From Deltaproteobacteria bacterium (GTDB lineage: Bacteria > Myxococcota_A > UBA9160 > UBA4427): 64,000 nucleotides of DNA. The stretch spans positions 124,001 through 188,000 of the forward strand of contig PBFW01000026.1 of NCBI GenBank assembly GCA_002719955.1. Reading direction: 5' to 3'. Under the pieces are notes generated by a model. That model saw only the letters and a list, made by a program, of their open reading frames with translations. It had not been told where the DNA came from and searched no databases. Of this stretch, positions 25,519-34,073 are shown one piece after another; within the stretch, counting starts at the first letter, position 1, and every line of letters starts with the position of its first letter. The translations under genes and the position numbers were made by a program.

Positions 25519-26700
25519 TCAGTCGGATGCGGTGCCCGCCGGCGGAAGGTTCCGCGAGAGCACGCGCAGCACGTTGTCGCCGAGGACCTTTCGGATTTCG
25601 CGATCCCCGAGGCCTTCATCGATCAGAGCTTGCGTGAGTGCCACGAGTTGGCTCGTGTCGAAGCCGGTCGTCGTTCCACCGTCGTAGTCCGAACCGAAAC
25701 CCACATGATCCGCCCCGACGAGTCGAACGACATAGACGATCGCTCGGGCGATGTCCGCTGGCGTTCGACCGCAGACGGCCGTGTCCCAATAACCGATGCC
25801 GACGACGCCGCCGCCTTCGGCGATCCGGCGCACGTGTTCATCCGAGAGGTTTCGCTGGTTGTCGCAGGTGCCGCGGACGCCCCCGTGTGAGAAGACCACC
25901 GGACGGGTTGCGAGATCGAGTGCTTCGCCCATGCCCTGGGGCGAGAGATGGGCAAGATCGAGGGTGATTCCGAAGCGCTCCATCTCCCGCAGCGTTTCGC
26001 GACCGAGTTCGGTCAGACCCCCGCGCGAGACACCGTGGGCGGAACCGCCGTAATCGTTGTCAAAGAAATGGGTGAGGCCGATCATGCGGTATCCCGCATC
26101 GAAAAGGATCTGCAGGTTCTCGGGCTCAGATTCGAGGGCGTGGGCGCCTTCGAGGGCGAGCAGGGCCCCCGTCGCGTCGCCGCCTTCCGCTCTCGAGGAG
26201 AGGAGCCGTTCGAGGTCGGCTCGAGTCTCGATCAGAACGAGGGCGCCGTCCGATTCGCGGACCGCGTCGCGTAATTGCCCCGCTCGATGGAGCGATCGAC
26301 CTGTGGGACCCAGCCAGGCGGTCGGTGAGAGCTGGGCGATTCCAGCCAGGGTCAGCAGGTCGAAGCGACTGCGCTCGGTTCGTTCGACATTCTGGCCCAG
26401 AGGGACGATCGTCGGCAGCGAGAAGACCTGGAGGCCGACACCGCCCTGCTGGAGGCGGGGCAGGTCGACGTGTCCGATCTCGCTTCGCTCCAGGAGGTTT
26501 CGCCCGAAGAGGAGTGAGTCCGCGTGGAGGTCGCTGACGAAGCTGCTCGCGTGAAGCGCCTGGGCTCGGGGTGAGATGGGGGGCAGCGGCACCGCATCGA
26601 CCCGGTTGACCGTTCCCTCGAGGCGGAGACCGAGCGCGAACCAGCCCGCTGCAACGACTACGGCAACGATCGCCCCATAACGCGCACCCCGAGCTCGCAT
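25519..26700 (-). CDS. Membrane dipeptidase (peptidase family M19)
   Basis: 393 residues from ATG 26700, after GGACGG. An N-terminal hydrophobic segment (AIVAVVVAAGWFALGL) anchors or exports it. Zinc ligands of renal-dipeptidase-type enzymes are visible: the His and Asp of SDLHADSLLFG, the Glu of ALEGAHALE, the His of LAHLSPQGM, the His of VVFSHGGVRG and the Asp of GFGSDYDGG. It would cleave dipeptides at the periplasmic face. It begins 14 bp after the SDR stop codon, so the two likely share a transcript. It converges with lspA. Confidence 0.9.
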   Translation of the reverse strand: MRARGARYGAIVAVVVAAGWFALGLRLEGTVNRVDAVPLPPISPRAQALHASSFVSDLHADSLLFGRNLLERSEIGHVDLPRLQQGGVGLQVFSLPTIVPLGQNVERTERSRFDLLTLAGIAQLSPTAWLGPTGRSLHRAGQLRDAVRESDGALVLIETRADLERLLSSRAEGGDATGALLALEGAHALESEPENLQILFDAGYRMIGLTHFFDNDYGGSAHGVSRGGLTELGRETLREMERFGITLDLAHLSPQGMGEALDLATRPVVFSHGGVRGTCDNQRNLSDEHVRRIAEGGGVVGIGYWDTAVCGRTPADIARAIVYVVRLVGADHVGFGSDYDGGTTTGFDTSQLVALTQALIDEGLGDREIRKVLGDNVLRVLSRNLPPAGTASD

Positions 26701-26714
26701 TTTTCCGTCCTTCG

Positions 26715-27545
26715 TCACGATGCCTGGCGCTCTCCATCGTCTTTCGAATCGTCGAAGCGCGCGGCGATGATGCGATGAATCCCGACCGGGGCGAGCCGCT
26801 TGAGCCAGTCGCCGAGGATCGATTCGGGGCGGACCCGCACGCGGAGCTTGTTCTTCTCGATCCCGCGCTCGATCGCTTTCGCCACGACATCGGGTGAGGC
26901 GCCATGGCGATCGAAGAAACGCTGGACCTCGTCGCGCGTCCCTTGATCGTCCATGCGTCCAGAGGCGACGATCGAGGTATCGATACAGCCCGGGTGGATA
27001 CTCGTGACCCCGATCCCCTTTGGGCGAAGTTCGGTCCACAGGCTCTCGCTGAGCGCGCGAACCGCCGCTTTGGTCGCGCAGTAGCCGCTCTGTTCCGGCA
27101 GCCCCAGGAATCCGAACAGGCTCGAGAGGTTCACGATATGAGCCTCCGGCTGCCGTTCGAGCAGAGGAAGGAAATAGTGGCAGCCGTAGACGACGCCCCA
27201 ATAGTTGATTCCCACCAGCCATTCGAGATCTTCGAGGCGCTGCTCCCGGAAGGTTCCCGCGATCACGACGCCCGCATTGTTGACGAGAATATGCGCCGCG
27301 CCGTGAATCTCCTCGACCTCGCCGGCGAAGGATTCCATCTCGGACGCAGAGGAGACGTCGACGCGATGGGTCGAGGCCGTCGTGCCGCCTTCAGCAAGCA
27401 GCTTTTCGAGGGAGGCGAGGCCGTTCGCATCGATGTCGGCGGCTGCGATGGCACATCCGCGGGCGGCGAGTCGCAGGCTCGTGGCATGCCCGATTCCGCT
27501 GGCAGCACCCGTGATCACAGCGACCCGCCCCTCGAAATGTTTCAT
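26715..27545 (-). CDS. Short-chain dehydrogenase/reductase
   Basis: 276 residues. Classical SDR motifs: cofactor site TGAASGIG near residue 12, the acidic AAADID pointing to NAD(H) preference, NNAG, a catalytic Ser in NLSSLFG and the YCATK Tyr-Lys pair. The C-terminal part (RPESILGDWLKRLAPVGIHR) resembles SDRs acting on lipid or steroid-like alcohols with a membrane-associating tail. Substrate unknown. It is followed 14 bp later by the M19 dipeptidase gene and preceded 37 bp upstream by nupC, all on one strand. Confidence 0.9.
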   Translation of the reverse strand: MKHFEGRVAVITGAASGIGHATSLRLAARGCAIAAADIDANGLASLEKLLAEGGTTASTHRVDVSSASEMESFAGEVEEIHGAAHILVNNAGVVIAGTFREQRLEDLEWLVGINYWGVVYGCHYFLPLLERQPEAHIVNLSSLFGFLGLPEQSGYCATKAAVRALSESLWTELRPKGIGVTSIHPGCIDTSIVASGRMDDQGTRDEVQRFFDRHGASPDVVAKAIERGIEKNKLRVRVRPESILGDWLKRLAPVGIHRIIAARFDDSKDDGERQAS

Positions 27546-27582
27546 GGCCTCCCCATTCGGCGCGCGAGATCACGCGCTTTTC

Positions 27583-28815
27583 TCAGACGATCAGACCCGC
27601 CAGGCAGCCGGTCATGCACGTTGCCAGCGTTCCCGCCAGGATCGATCGTAGTCCGAGCTCGGCGCATTCGGGTCGTCGTTCAGGCGCGATCGCCTGGATG
27701 CCGCCCAGGAGAATCGCGAGCGATCCGAAATTGGCGAAGCCGCAGAGCGCGTAGGCGGCGATGACGGCGCTGCGCTCCGAGACGGCACCGGCGGCGATGG
27801 CACCGGCGAGTTGCTGATAGGCGATGAATTCGTTCAGGACGGTCTTGACGCCGATCAACGATCCGATCTCGCCGGCTTCGGCCCAGGGGACGCCCATCAG
27901 AAAGGCGAGCGGGGCCAGCGCGAAGCCGAGGATCGCCTGCAGGGTCAGATCGGGCGCGCCGAAGAGGCCACCCAGCGCGCCGATGAAGGTGTTCACCATC
28001 GCGATCAGCGCGACGAAGGCGATCAGCAGCGCAGCGATATTGATCGCGAGCTTCATACCCGCGAGGCCGCCCTCGGCGGCGGCGTCGATCAGGTTTTGCG
28101 CGCCCACGTCCTCGACGACCGGTGTCTGGCCAACGGTCTCGGGGGCTTCGGTCTCGGGCAGCATGATCTTGGCGACAACGAGGGCCGCCGGCGCCGAGAT
28201 GAGACTGGCGACGACCAGATGACCCGCGAAGGGACCGCCTCCCAGGATCGATGCATAGGTGACGAGGACGGAACCGGCGATCGTCGACATTCCGAGCGTC
28301 ATGAAAGAGAAGAGCTCGCTGCGTGTCATGCGTGCCAGATAGGGTCGGATGACGATGCCCGATTCGATCATTCCGACGAAGAGATTGGCCGCGGCCGCCA
28401 GGCCTTCGACCCCCGAGATACGCATCGTCCTCGACAACCCACGCGCCATCACGCGAACGACCGGCTGGACCCATCCGAGGTGGTAGAGCACGCCGAAGAG
28501 ACTGCCCATGAAGATGATGATGGGCAGGACGCCGAGCGCGAAGCTGTAGCCGAGGTCGAGGAGGGGGCCAAAGAGGAAGGCCGCGCCCGCTCGGGACCAG
28601 GCGATCAGAAAGTGGACGACGGCCTCGACCCCCGAGAAGAAGGTGCCGCGCAGCGGCGAGATCAGCAGGGCGAAGGCGAGGCCGACCTGAAGCAATATGC
28701 CCGAGAGCACCGTCCGGCGATCGATTCGGGCGCGATCGCTCGAGGCGACCCATGCGACGGTGAGCAGTACCACGAAGCCGACGGCCGACACCGCCCTCAG
28801 GCCGATTTCGTTCAT
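27583..28815 (-). CDS. nupC: Concentrative nucleoside transporter, NupC family
   Basis: 410 residues with about ten hydrophobic segments. Family signatures include GVLPIIIFMGSLFGVLYHLG, then EGLAAAANLFVGMIESGIVI (the nucleoside-binding region with conserved Glu and Asn), LFSFMTLGMSTIAGSVLVTY, and VLNEFIAYQQLAG (the second substrate motif). It imports nucleosides with Na+ or H+ across the inner membrane. Its ATG overlaps the TGA of thiE (ATGA at 28812-28815), so translation is coupled within an ntrBC-thiE-nupC-SDR-dipeptidase string. Confidence 0.9.
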   Translation of the reverse strand: MNEIGLRAVSAVGFVVLLTVAWVASSDRARIDRRTVLSGILLQVGLAFALLISPLRGTFFSGVEAVVHFLIAWSRAGAAFLFGPLLDLGYSFALGVLPIIIFMGSLFGVLYHLGWVQPVVRVMARGLSRTMRISGVEGLAAAANLFVGMIESGIVIRPYLARMTRSELFSFMTLGMSTIAGSVLVTYASILGGGPFAGHLVVASLISAPAALVVAKIMLPETEAPETVGQTPVVEDVGAQNLIDAAAEGGLAGMKLAINIAALLIAFVALIAMVNTFIGALGGLFGAPDLTLQAILGFALAPLAFLMGVPWAEAGEIGSLIGVKTVLNEFIAYQQLAGAIAAGAVSERSAVIAAYALCGFANFGSLAILLGGIQAIAPERRPECAELGLRSILAGTLATCMTGCLAGLIV

Positions 28816-29459
28816 CGCGCGCTCCCGGCGAAACGCGCGATCAGGTCGCGCGCGGTGGCGGCGGGGTCCGAGGCGGTGGCGACGACCGAAATCACCGCGA
28901 AGCCGCCCACACCCGCTTCTCGGAGCTCGTCGAGGTGCTCCGCCTGGATTCCGCCGATCGCGATCAGCGGGCGGGGGGCCGCGAGGGTGACGGCCTCCTG
29001 AAGGGCCTCGAGCCCGCGCTCACCGTATTCGGAGTCTTTCGACGTGGTCCCGAAGACCGGGCCAAAGGCCACGTAGTCGACGTCCTCGTCGCGTGCCGCC
29101 TCGAGCTGCTCGACGGTGTGGGTCGAGCGGCCGATGGTCAGCGCGTCGCGCACTTCTTTGGGCAGCGCTCTCGGGGGCAGATCTCCCTGGCCCAGATGAA
29201 CCGCGTCGGCTTCCGCGAGCAACGCGATATCGAAACGATCATTCACGACGAAACGGGAGCCGGCGTGACGCGTGATCTCTCGAATCGTGCGAGCCCAGTC
29301 GAGGGTCTGTGCATCGGTGGCGTATTTCGTTCGGAGTTGGACGACCGGCGCGCCGGCCGCACATGCGTCGCGCGCGATCGCCACGGGATCCCGCCCCCAT
29401 CGCGGGTCATCATCCGCGAGGACATGAAGTCCGAGATAGCCCTGTCCGCGTTCGTTCAA
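28812..29459 (-). CDS. thiE: Thiamine-phosphate synthase
   Basis: 215 residues from TTG 29459, chosen because GAGG lies 5 nt upstream and because this gives a normal ThiE length; longer frames run antisense-like into ntrC. Motifs: VVQLRTKYA (pyrophosphate site; the usual R-x-K), FVVNDRFDIA, DAVHLGQGDL, IGRSTHTVEQL, VDYVAFGPVFGTTSKD and ALIAIGGI-type PLIAIGGIQ. The enzyme joins the HMP pyrophosphate and thiazole phosphate moieties to make thiamine phosphate. It starts 7 bp after the ntrC stop and overlaps nupC. A thiE gene following ntrBC is an unusual partnership. Confidence 0.9.
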   Translation of the reverse strand: MNERGQGYLGLHVLADDDPRWGRDPVAIARDACAAGAPVVQLRTKYATDAQTLDWARTIREITRHAGSRFVVNDRFDIALLAEADAVHLGQGDLPPRALPKEVRDALTIGRSTHTVEQLEAARDEDVDYVAFGPVFGTTSKDSEYGERGLEALQEAVTLAAPRPLIAIGGIQAEHLDELREAGVGGFAVISVVATASDPAATARDLIARFAGSAR

Positions 29460-29466
29460 GGGCGCC

Positions 29467-30912
29467 TCAAATCCGTCTCGGTAGTTCGATGCCGAGTTCC
29501 GTGATCTTCTTGCGCAGCGTGTTGCGGTTGATGCCGAGCAGGGCCGCGGCCCGGATCTGGTTGCCCTGCGTGCGGTCGAGGATGGCTTCGAGCAGTGGCC
29601 GTTCGATGCGTTCCTGCACCCGGTGGTAGACGTTCGAGGGTTCCTCGCCGGTGTCGAAGAGAGATTCGACCTCGCGCATGACGAGTACTTCGAGACTCGG
29701 CTCGGAGATGGTCTTCTCGGCGCGTGCAGCGAGGAATTCGAACTCCTCGGGCGCCAGCACGTCATTGGTCGAGAGCACGAGCGCACGTTTGATCGCGTTT
29801 TCGAGTTCTCGCACGTTGCCCGGCCAATCGTGGCGCTTGAGTCGTGCGATGGACGCTTCCGGAAGGCTGACGGGTCCCTCGGCTAATTCCGGCGCATAAC
29901 GTTCATTGAAGTGCAGAGCGAGGGTTCGAATATCCTCGCTGCGCTCGCGCAGCGGTGGAATCGACATCGGGACGACGCGCAGCCGGTAGAGCAGGTCTTC
30001 TCGGAACTCACCCCCCCTAACGCGCTCGTCGAGGTCGCGATGGGTGGCGGCGACGATCCGTACGTCGACGCGCTCGAGGTCGCGGCCTCCGACCGGCATC
30101 ACCTCTCCCGACTGCAGAACGCGCAGAAGCTTGGCCTGCAGATCGACGGGCATATCGCCGATCTCATCGAGGAAAAGGGTGCCGCCCGAGGCTTCTCTGA
30201 AGCGTCCGGCGCGGGCAGAGATGGCCCCGGTGAATGCGCCCCGTTCGTGGCCGAAGAGTTCGCTCTCGAGCAGCTCGCGCGGAATCGCCGCCGCGTTGAT
30301 CGCGATGAAGGGTCCGTCCGCGCGAGGGCTCGCCGCGTGGATTGCGTGGGCCACGAGTTCCTTGCCGGTCCCGCTCTCGCCCGTGATGAGGACCGGAACG
30401 TTGCGCGGTGCGACCTTGCCGACCGTCTTGAAGATCTCGAGCAGCGCCGGACTCGACCCGACGAGCCGATCGCCTCCCGGTGCGACTGCGCGGCCGACCG
30501 CGCGGCGCAGCGAACGCACCTCCTCCTTGAGCGCCCGCGTCGAGAGCGCTTTTTCCGTGAGCGCCTTGACTTCGGCGAGTGCGAAGGGTTTGACGAGATA
30601 GTCGAGCGCGCCCGCTTTCATCGACTCGACGGCGTTCTCGAGCAGGTTCTGGGCGGTGATGATCACGATCGCGACATCACCGCCGGCTGCGCGGTGTTGC
30701 TCAAGGACCTCGATTCCGGTTGGGCCCGGCATTCGGATATCGAGGAAGGCCAGGTCGTAGCGCTCACCTCCGAGCTCGCGCGCGGCCGCGTCCCCATCCT
30801 CGACGGCCATGACCGAATGGCCGAGGCCTTCGAGGACTTCCTGTAGGACGAAGCGGATCGAGGGTTCGTCGTCGGCGATGAGGACTCGCATCGTTTCCGT
30901 CGAGTCGGTCAT
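29467..30912 (-). CDS. ntrC: Nitrogen regulation response regulator NtrC
   Basis: 481 residues. Receiver domain with acidic Asp14-Asp15 and phospho-Asp58 (AFLDIRMPGPTG); AAA+ domain with Walker A GESGTGKE, the sigma-54 loop GAFTGA and Walker B FLDEIGDMP; and C-terminal Fis helix-turn-helix (NQIRAAALLGINRNTLRKK), which is the characteristic NtrC ending. It activates sigma-54 promoters of nitrogen-assimilation genes. Its ATG overlaps the TGA of the kinase gene (ATGA), confirming the pair. It is distinct from the orphan regulator at 15708. Confidence 0.93.
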   Translation of the reverse strand: MTDSTETMRVLIADDEPSIRFVLQEVLEGLGHSVMAVEDGDAAARELGGERYDLAFLDIRMPGPTGIEVLEQHRAAGGDVAIVIITAQNLLENAVESMKAGALDYLVKPFALAEVKALTEKALSTRALKEEVRSLRRAVGRAVAPGGDRLVGSSPALLEIFKTVGKVAPRNVPVLITGESGTGKELVAHAIHAASPRADGPFIAINAAAIPRELLESELFGHERGAFTGAISARAGRFREASGGTLFLDEIGDMPVDLQAKLLRVLQSGEVMPVGGRDLERVDVRIVAATHRDLDERVRGGEFREDLLYRLRVVPMSIPPLRERSEDIRTLALHFNERYAPELAEGPVSLPEASIARLKRHDWPGNVRELENAIKRALVLSTNDVLAPEEFEFLAARAEKTISEPSLEVLVMREVESLFDTGEEPSNVYHRVQERIERPLLEAILDRTQGNQIRAAALLGINRNTLRKKITELGIELPRRI

Positions 30913-32045
30913 GTCGGGGACTCCTGGTTTCCGGTCTGCGTGAGGGTGCCGGGGGTACGATCCAGTTCGGGTGGGGCGAGCGGCTGCAAGGGGAGGTCGA
31001 CGATGACGCGCGTTCCTTCACCCTCGATGGATTCGATATTCAGCCGGCCGCCGTGACGGCGGATCCAATGACGCGCGACGGCGAGGCCGAGGCCCGTACC
31101 CTTGCGTTTGGTCGTGAAGAAGGGCGTGGCGAGGCGATGCCGGATGGCGTCGGGGATGCCCGGCCCCTCGTCCCGGATCACGATCTCGATGGTGGGTTGG
31201 GCGCGGCCGTCGGGGCCGACCAAGCGATTCTCGAGCGTCATCCGGGTCGAGAGCGTGAGCTTGCCGCCGCTCTCTTCCATTGCTTGCATCGCGTTACGTG
31301 CCAAATTCAGGAAGACCTGTTGGAGCCGGGCCTGATCCGCCTCGAGTTCCGGGAGCGATGGATCATAGAGGCGTTCGATTTCGATGGATCCGTAGCCGCT
31401 TTCGAGCGCGAGCAGGTCGAGCAGGGCGTCGAGCGGGCGGTGGACATTCACGCGCTCGAGTTCGAGCGCGTCGCCTCGCGCGAAGATCATCAGTTCGTCC
31501 ACGAGCCCCGAAATGCGGTCGACCTCGCCGACGATCAGCGCGGCGGTCTTGCGGCTGCGATCGTCCTTTGCCGAGAGTTGCAGGAGTTCGGCGGCGCCGC
31601 GGATTCCGCCGAGGGGATTCTTGACCTCGTGGGCTATGCCCGCGGCGATGTGGCCGTAGGATTCCTGGCGTTCGCGCTCGCTGATCTCCTCGCGCAGGGA
31701 GCGGGCGGCACTGCGGTCGCGCACGATGATGGCGATCGCCCCGTCGTTTCGATCGCCGAGAATCGATGCGGAGACGTCGACGGGGATCGGCGTAGCCAGG
31801 CGTTGAGGGAATTCGACCTCGTCATGGATCGAGGTGCGTCCCGACCGCCGGACTCGCTCGACGATCCCACAGATCGGGTGGTCCTGGCCGAGCGCCTCGG
31901 AGAGCCGCTCGCTGGGCGAGAGTTCGGCGGGTGCCCCCAACAGGCGAGCGGCCTCCGTGTTGAGAAACTCGATCCGATCGGCGTCGTCGAGGACGACGAC
32001 GCCTTCGAGGAGCGCATCGAAGATGCCCTGGAGGTCGAGGTTCAT
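30909..32045 (-). CDS. ntrB: Nitrogen regulation sensor kinase NtrB
   Basis: 378 residues from ATG 32045. Layout: N-terminal PAS domain (about 1-115; FDALLEGVVVLDDADRIEFL), dimerisation/phospho-acceptor helix GIAHEVKNPLGGIRGAAELL with the catalytic His, and a HATPase domain with the N box (NLARNAMQAM), G1 box (DEGPGIP) and G2 box (GTGLGLAV). No membrane segment, as in cytosolic NtrB (GlnL). It phosphorylates NtrC under nitrogen limitation. Divergent from moeA across about 170 bp. Confidence 0.92.
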   Translation of the reverse strand: MNLDLQGIFDALLEGVVVLDDADRIEFLNTEAARLLGAPAELSPSERLSEALGQDHPICGIVERVRRSGRTSIHDEVEFPQRLATPIPVDVSASILGDRNDGAIAIIVRDRSAARSLREEISERERQESYGHIAAGIAHEVKNPLGGIRGAAELLQLSAKDDRSRKTAALIVGEVDRISGLVDELMIFARGDALELERVNVHRPLDALLDLLALESGYGSIEIERLYDPSLPELEADQARLQQVFLNLARNAMQAMEESGGKLTLSTRMTLENRLVGPDGRAQPTIEIVIRDEGPGIPDAIRHRLATPFFTTKRKGTGLGLAVARHWIRRHGGRLNIESIEGEGTRVIVDLPLQPLAPPELDRTPGTLTQTGNQESPT

Positions 32046-32212
32046 GGGTCTTTCTGTCGGTCGGTCTGGGAATTGCCCGATTTTTAGGCACTCTAGCCGC
32101 GTGTCCTCTCCAAGCCAAGGCGGCCATGCGCCCCGCTCGGATGACCCGCGGGCGCGTCGGAGAAGGCGTCCCGGGGTCCCAGGATTGCCCGTCAATCGGT
32201 ACCGTAGGCCTC

Positions 32213-33466
32213 ATGCGTGAAGGACTCACCCTCGAAGAGGCCCAGAAACTGATCCTGGAAGCGACGCCGACCCTCGGCGCCGAAACGATTTCCGCTTCGG
32301 ATGCAGCGGGAAGGGTGCTCGTGGATCCGATCGTGTCGATGCGCCGGCATCCCCCCGCCGATTGCTCGGCGATGGATGGCTACGCGGTGCGTTGCGAGGA
32401 CCTGCTTGGAACCTCGGCAGAGCGGCCTCGGAAACTGCCGGTCGTGTTCGAGGTGCCGGCCGGAGGACACGCTGCGCGCGCCCTCGAGGCGGGGGAGACG
32501 GCGCGCATCTTCACCGGGGCTCCTCTGCCGCCCGGCGCCGACGCCGTCGTGAAACAAGAGGACACGGACATGGGCGTCGAGCGCGTCGAGATGCGTGTCG
32601 AGCCCGCTTTGCGGGAGCACGTGCGCGATGGCGGTGAGGATTTCGAGATCGGGGATCGCTTGATCGAGCCGGGCACCATCCTCGGAGCATCCCATCTCGG
32701 CGTTCTCGCATCGGTGGGACGCACCGTGGTGTCGGTCCATCAACGACCGCAGGTGGCGATCCTCTCGGGGGGGGACGAACTCGTCGAGCCGGACCGACCC
32801 GCCGATCAGGGGCAGATCGTTTCCTCGAACTCCTACACCCTGGCGGCGCAATGTCGCGAGATCGGGGCGCTCCCGATCTATCTCGGGATCGCCGAGGATA
32901 GGCCGGAAGCGATCGAGAAACGTCTTCGCGCCGGCCTTGGCGCTGACGCCCTGGTCAGCAGTGCCGGCGTTTCCGTCGGGGACCACGATCACGTGCGGGA
33001 GGTGCTGGAGAAGGTGGGCTGCCAGCTGCGCTTCTGGGGTGTCCTGATGAAGCCCGGCTACCCGTTGGCTTTCGGGATCATCGAGCCGACCGGCCAACTC
33101 GTATTCGGCCTGCCCGGCAACCCCGTTTCGACGGCGGTCACCTTCGAACAATTCGTCCGGCCCGCGCTGCGCAAGATGATGGGGCATCGCGCCCTTCATC
33201 GACCGGTGATTCAGGCGCAACTCGGCGACTCGATTCGCAAGCGGGCTGGGCGACTCCATTTCGTTCGGGTCTCACTCGAGAAAACGTCGAGCGGGATCGT
33301 CGCGACGCCGGCGGGAAATCAGAGCTCCGGGGTGCTGACATCGATGATTCGGGGTCAGGGGCTCGCCGTGATTCCGCTCGAGGTCGAGTCGCTCGAGGCG
33401 GGCGCGGAGGTCGATGTCCAGATCCTCGATCTCGCTTTCTTCGATCGCGAAGAACGGGGTTTCTAG
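32213..33466 (+). CDS. moeA: Molybdopterin molybdenumtransferase
   Basis: 417 residues from ATG 32213. MoeA signatures: the N-terminal EEAQKLILE, PADCSAMDGYAVR (active-site loop), ARIFTGAPLPPGADAVVKQED, the MoCF-domain motifs VAILSGGDELVEP and VSSAGVSVGDHDHV, GVLMKPGYPLAFG and LPGNPVSTAVTFE. It inserts molybdate into adenylylated molybdopterin, the last step before nucleotide addition. It is followed after 3 bp by mobA. The two molybdenum enzymes encoded at 9974 and 50715 need this pathway. Confidence 0.95.
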   Translation: MREGLTLEEAQKLILEATPTLGAETISASDAAGRVLVDPIVSMRRHPPADCSAMDGYAVRCEDLLGTSAERPRKLPVVFEVPAGGHAARALEAGETARIFTGAPLPPGADAVVKQEDTDMGVERVEMRVEPALREHVRDGGEDFEIGDRLIEPGTILGASHLGVLASVGRTVVSVHQRPQVAILSGGDELVEPDRPADQGQIVSSNSYTLAAQCREIGALPIYLGIAEDRPEAIEKRLRAGLGADALVSSAGVSVGDHDHVREVLEKVGCQLRFWGVLMKPGYPLAFGIIEPTGQLVFGLPGNPVSTAVTFEQFVRPALRKMMGHRALHRPVIQAQLGDSIRKRAGRLHFVRVSLEKTSSGIVATPAGNQSSGVLTSMIRGQGLAVIPLEVESLEAGAEVDVQILDLAFFDREERGF

Positions 33467-33469
33467 ACG

Positions 33470-34069
33470 ATGCGGGCCGGGCGTCTGGGGAATGTGACCG
33501 GTGCGCTCCTGATGGGCGGCGCATCGTCCCGGATGGGGCGTGATAAGGCTGGCCTGGAATGGGACGGTGAGCCCTGGGGCATACGCGCGGCACGCCTGCT
33601 CGAGGGGCTCTTCGAGGAGATCCTACTCGTCGGGGGAGACCCGGCCCCGGATGCGCCCGGACGACGGGTCGCGGATCCTGCGGGCCCACGCTGTGCACTT
33701 CGGGGCCTTGTAGCGGCGCTCGGGGCGGCCTCCTCGGAGCGCGTCCTCGTGATCGCCACGGACCTCCCCCTCCTCTCGGCGGACCTGCTCCTGGCGCTCA
33801 CGGCCTGGCCCGAGTATGACGCGGTCGTTCCGAGTGATGCACAGGGCGATCACCCGCTCTGCGCGATCTATCGCCGTGACACCGTCCTGCCGATGGCTCG
33901 CGATCGGCTCGCCTGCGAACGGCTCTCGCTCAAGGGGTTGCTCGAGCGGATCGATACGGCTCGAGTCACGCTGGCGGAATTTGGGCTCGGCGATCTCGGC
34001 TCCCAGCCGCTCACGAACGTGAATACGCCGGATGATCTGGCGGGACTGGCTGCACGGGTGGAGCATTAG
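33470..34069 (+). CDS. mobA: Molybdenum cofactor guanylyltransferase
   Basis: 199 residues. The nucleotide-binding signature GGASSRMGRDKAGLEW is complete, followed by LVIATDLPLLSADLL (metal-binding Asp) and PLTNVNTPDD near the end, all typical of MobA. It attaches GMP to Mo-molybdopterin, giving the bis-MGD cofactor that DMSO-reductase-family enzymes use, including the Idr-like enzyme and the oxidoreductase at 50715. It starts 3 bp after moeA, so the two form an operon with the acyltransferase gene downstream. Confidence 0.95.
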   Translation: MRAGRLGNVTGALLMGGASSRMGRDKAGLEWDGEPWGIRAARLLEGLFEEILLVGGDPAPDAPGRRVADPAGPRCALRGLVAALGAASSERVLVIATDLPLLSADLLLALTAWPEYDAVVPSDAQGDHPLCAIYRRDTVLPMARDRLACERLSLKGLLERIDTARVTLAEFGLGDLGSQPLTNVNTPDDLAGLAARVEH

Positions 34070-34073
34070 CGCC

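Noticed and set aside
27811-29001. 396-codon plus-strand frame across nupC and thiE
   Set aside because: Translation is dominated by Asp/Glu/Gly/Arg with no motif, a typical antisense shadow of membrane-protein and GC-rich genes.
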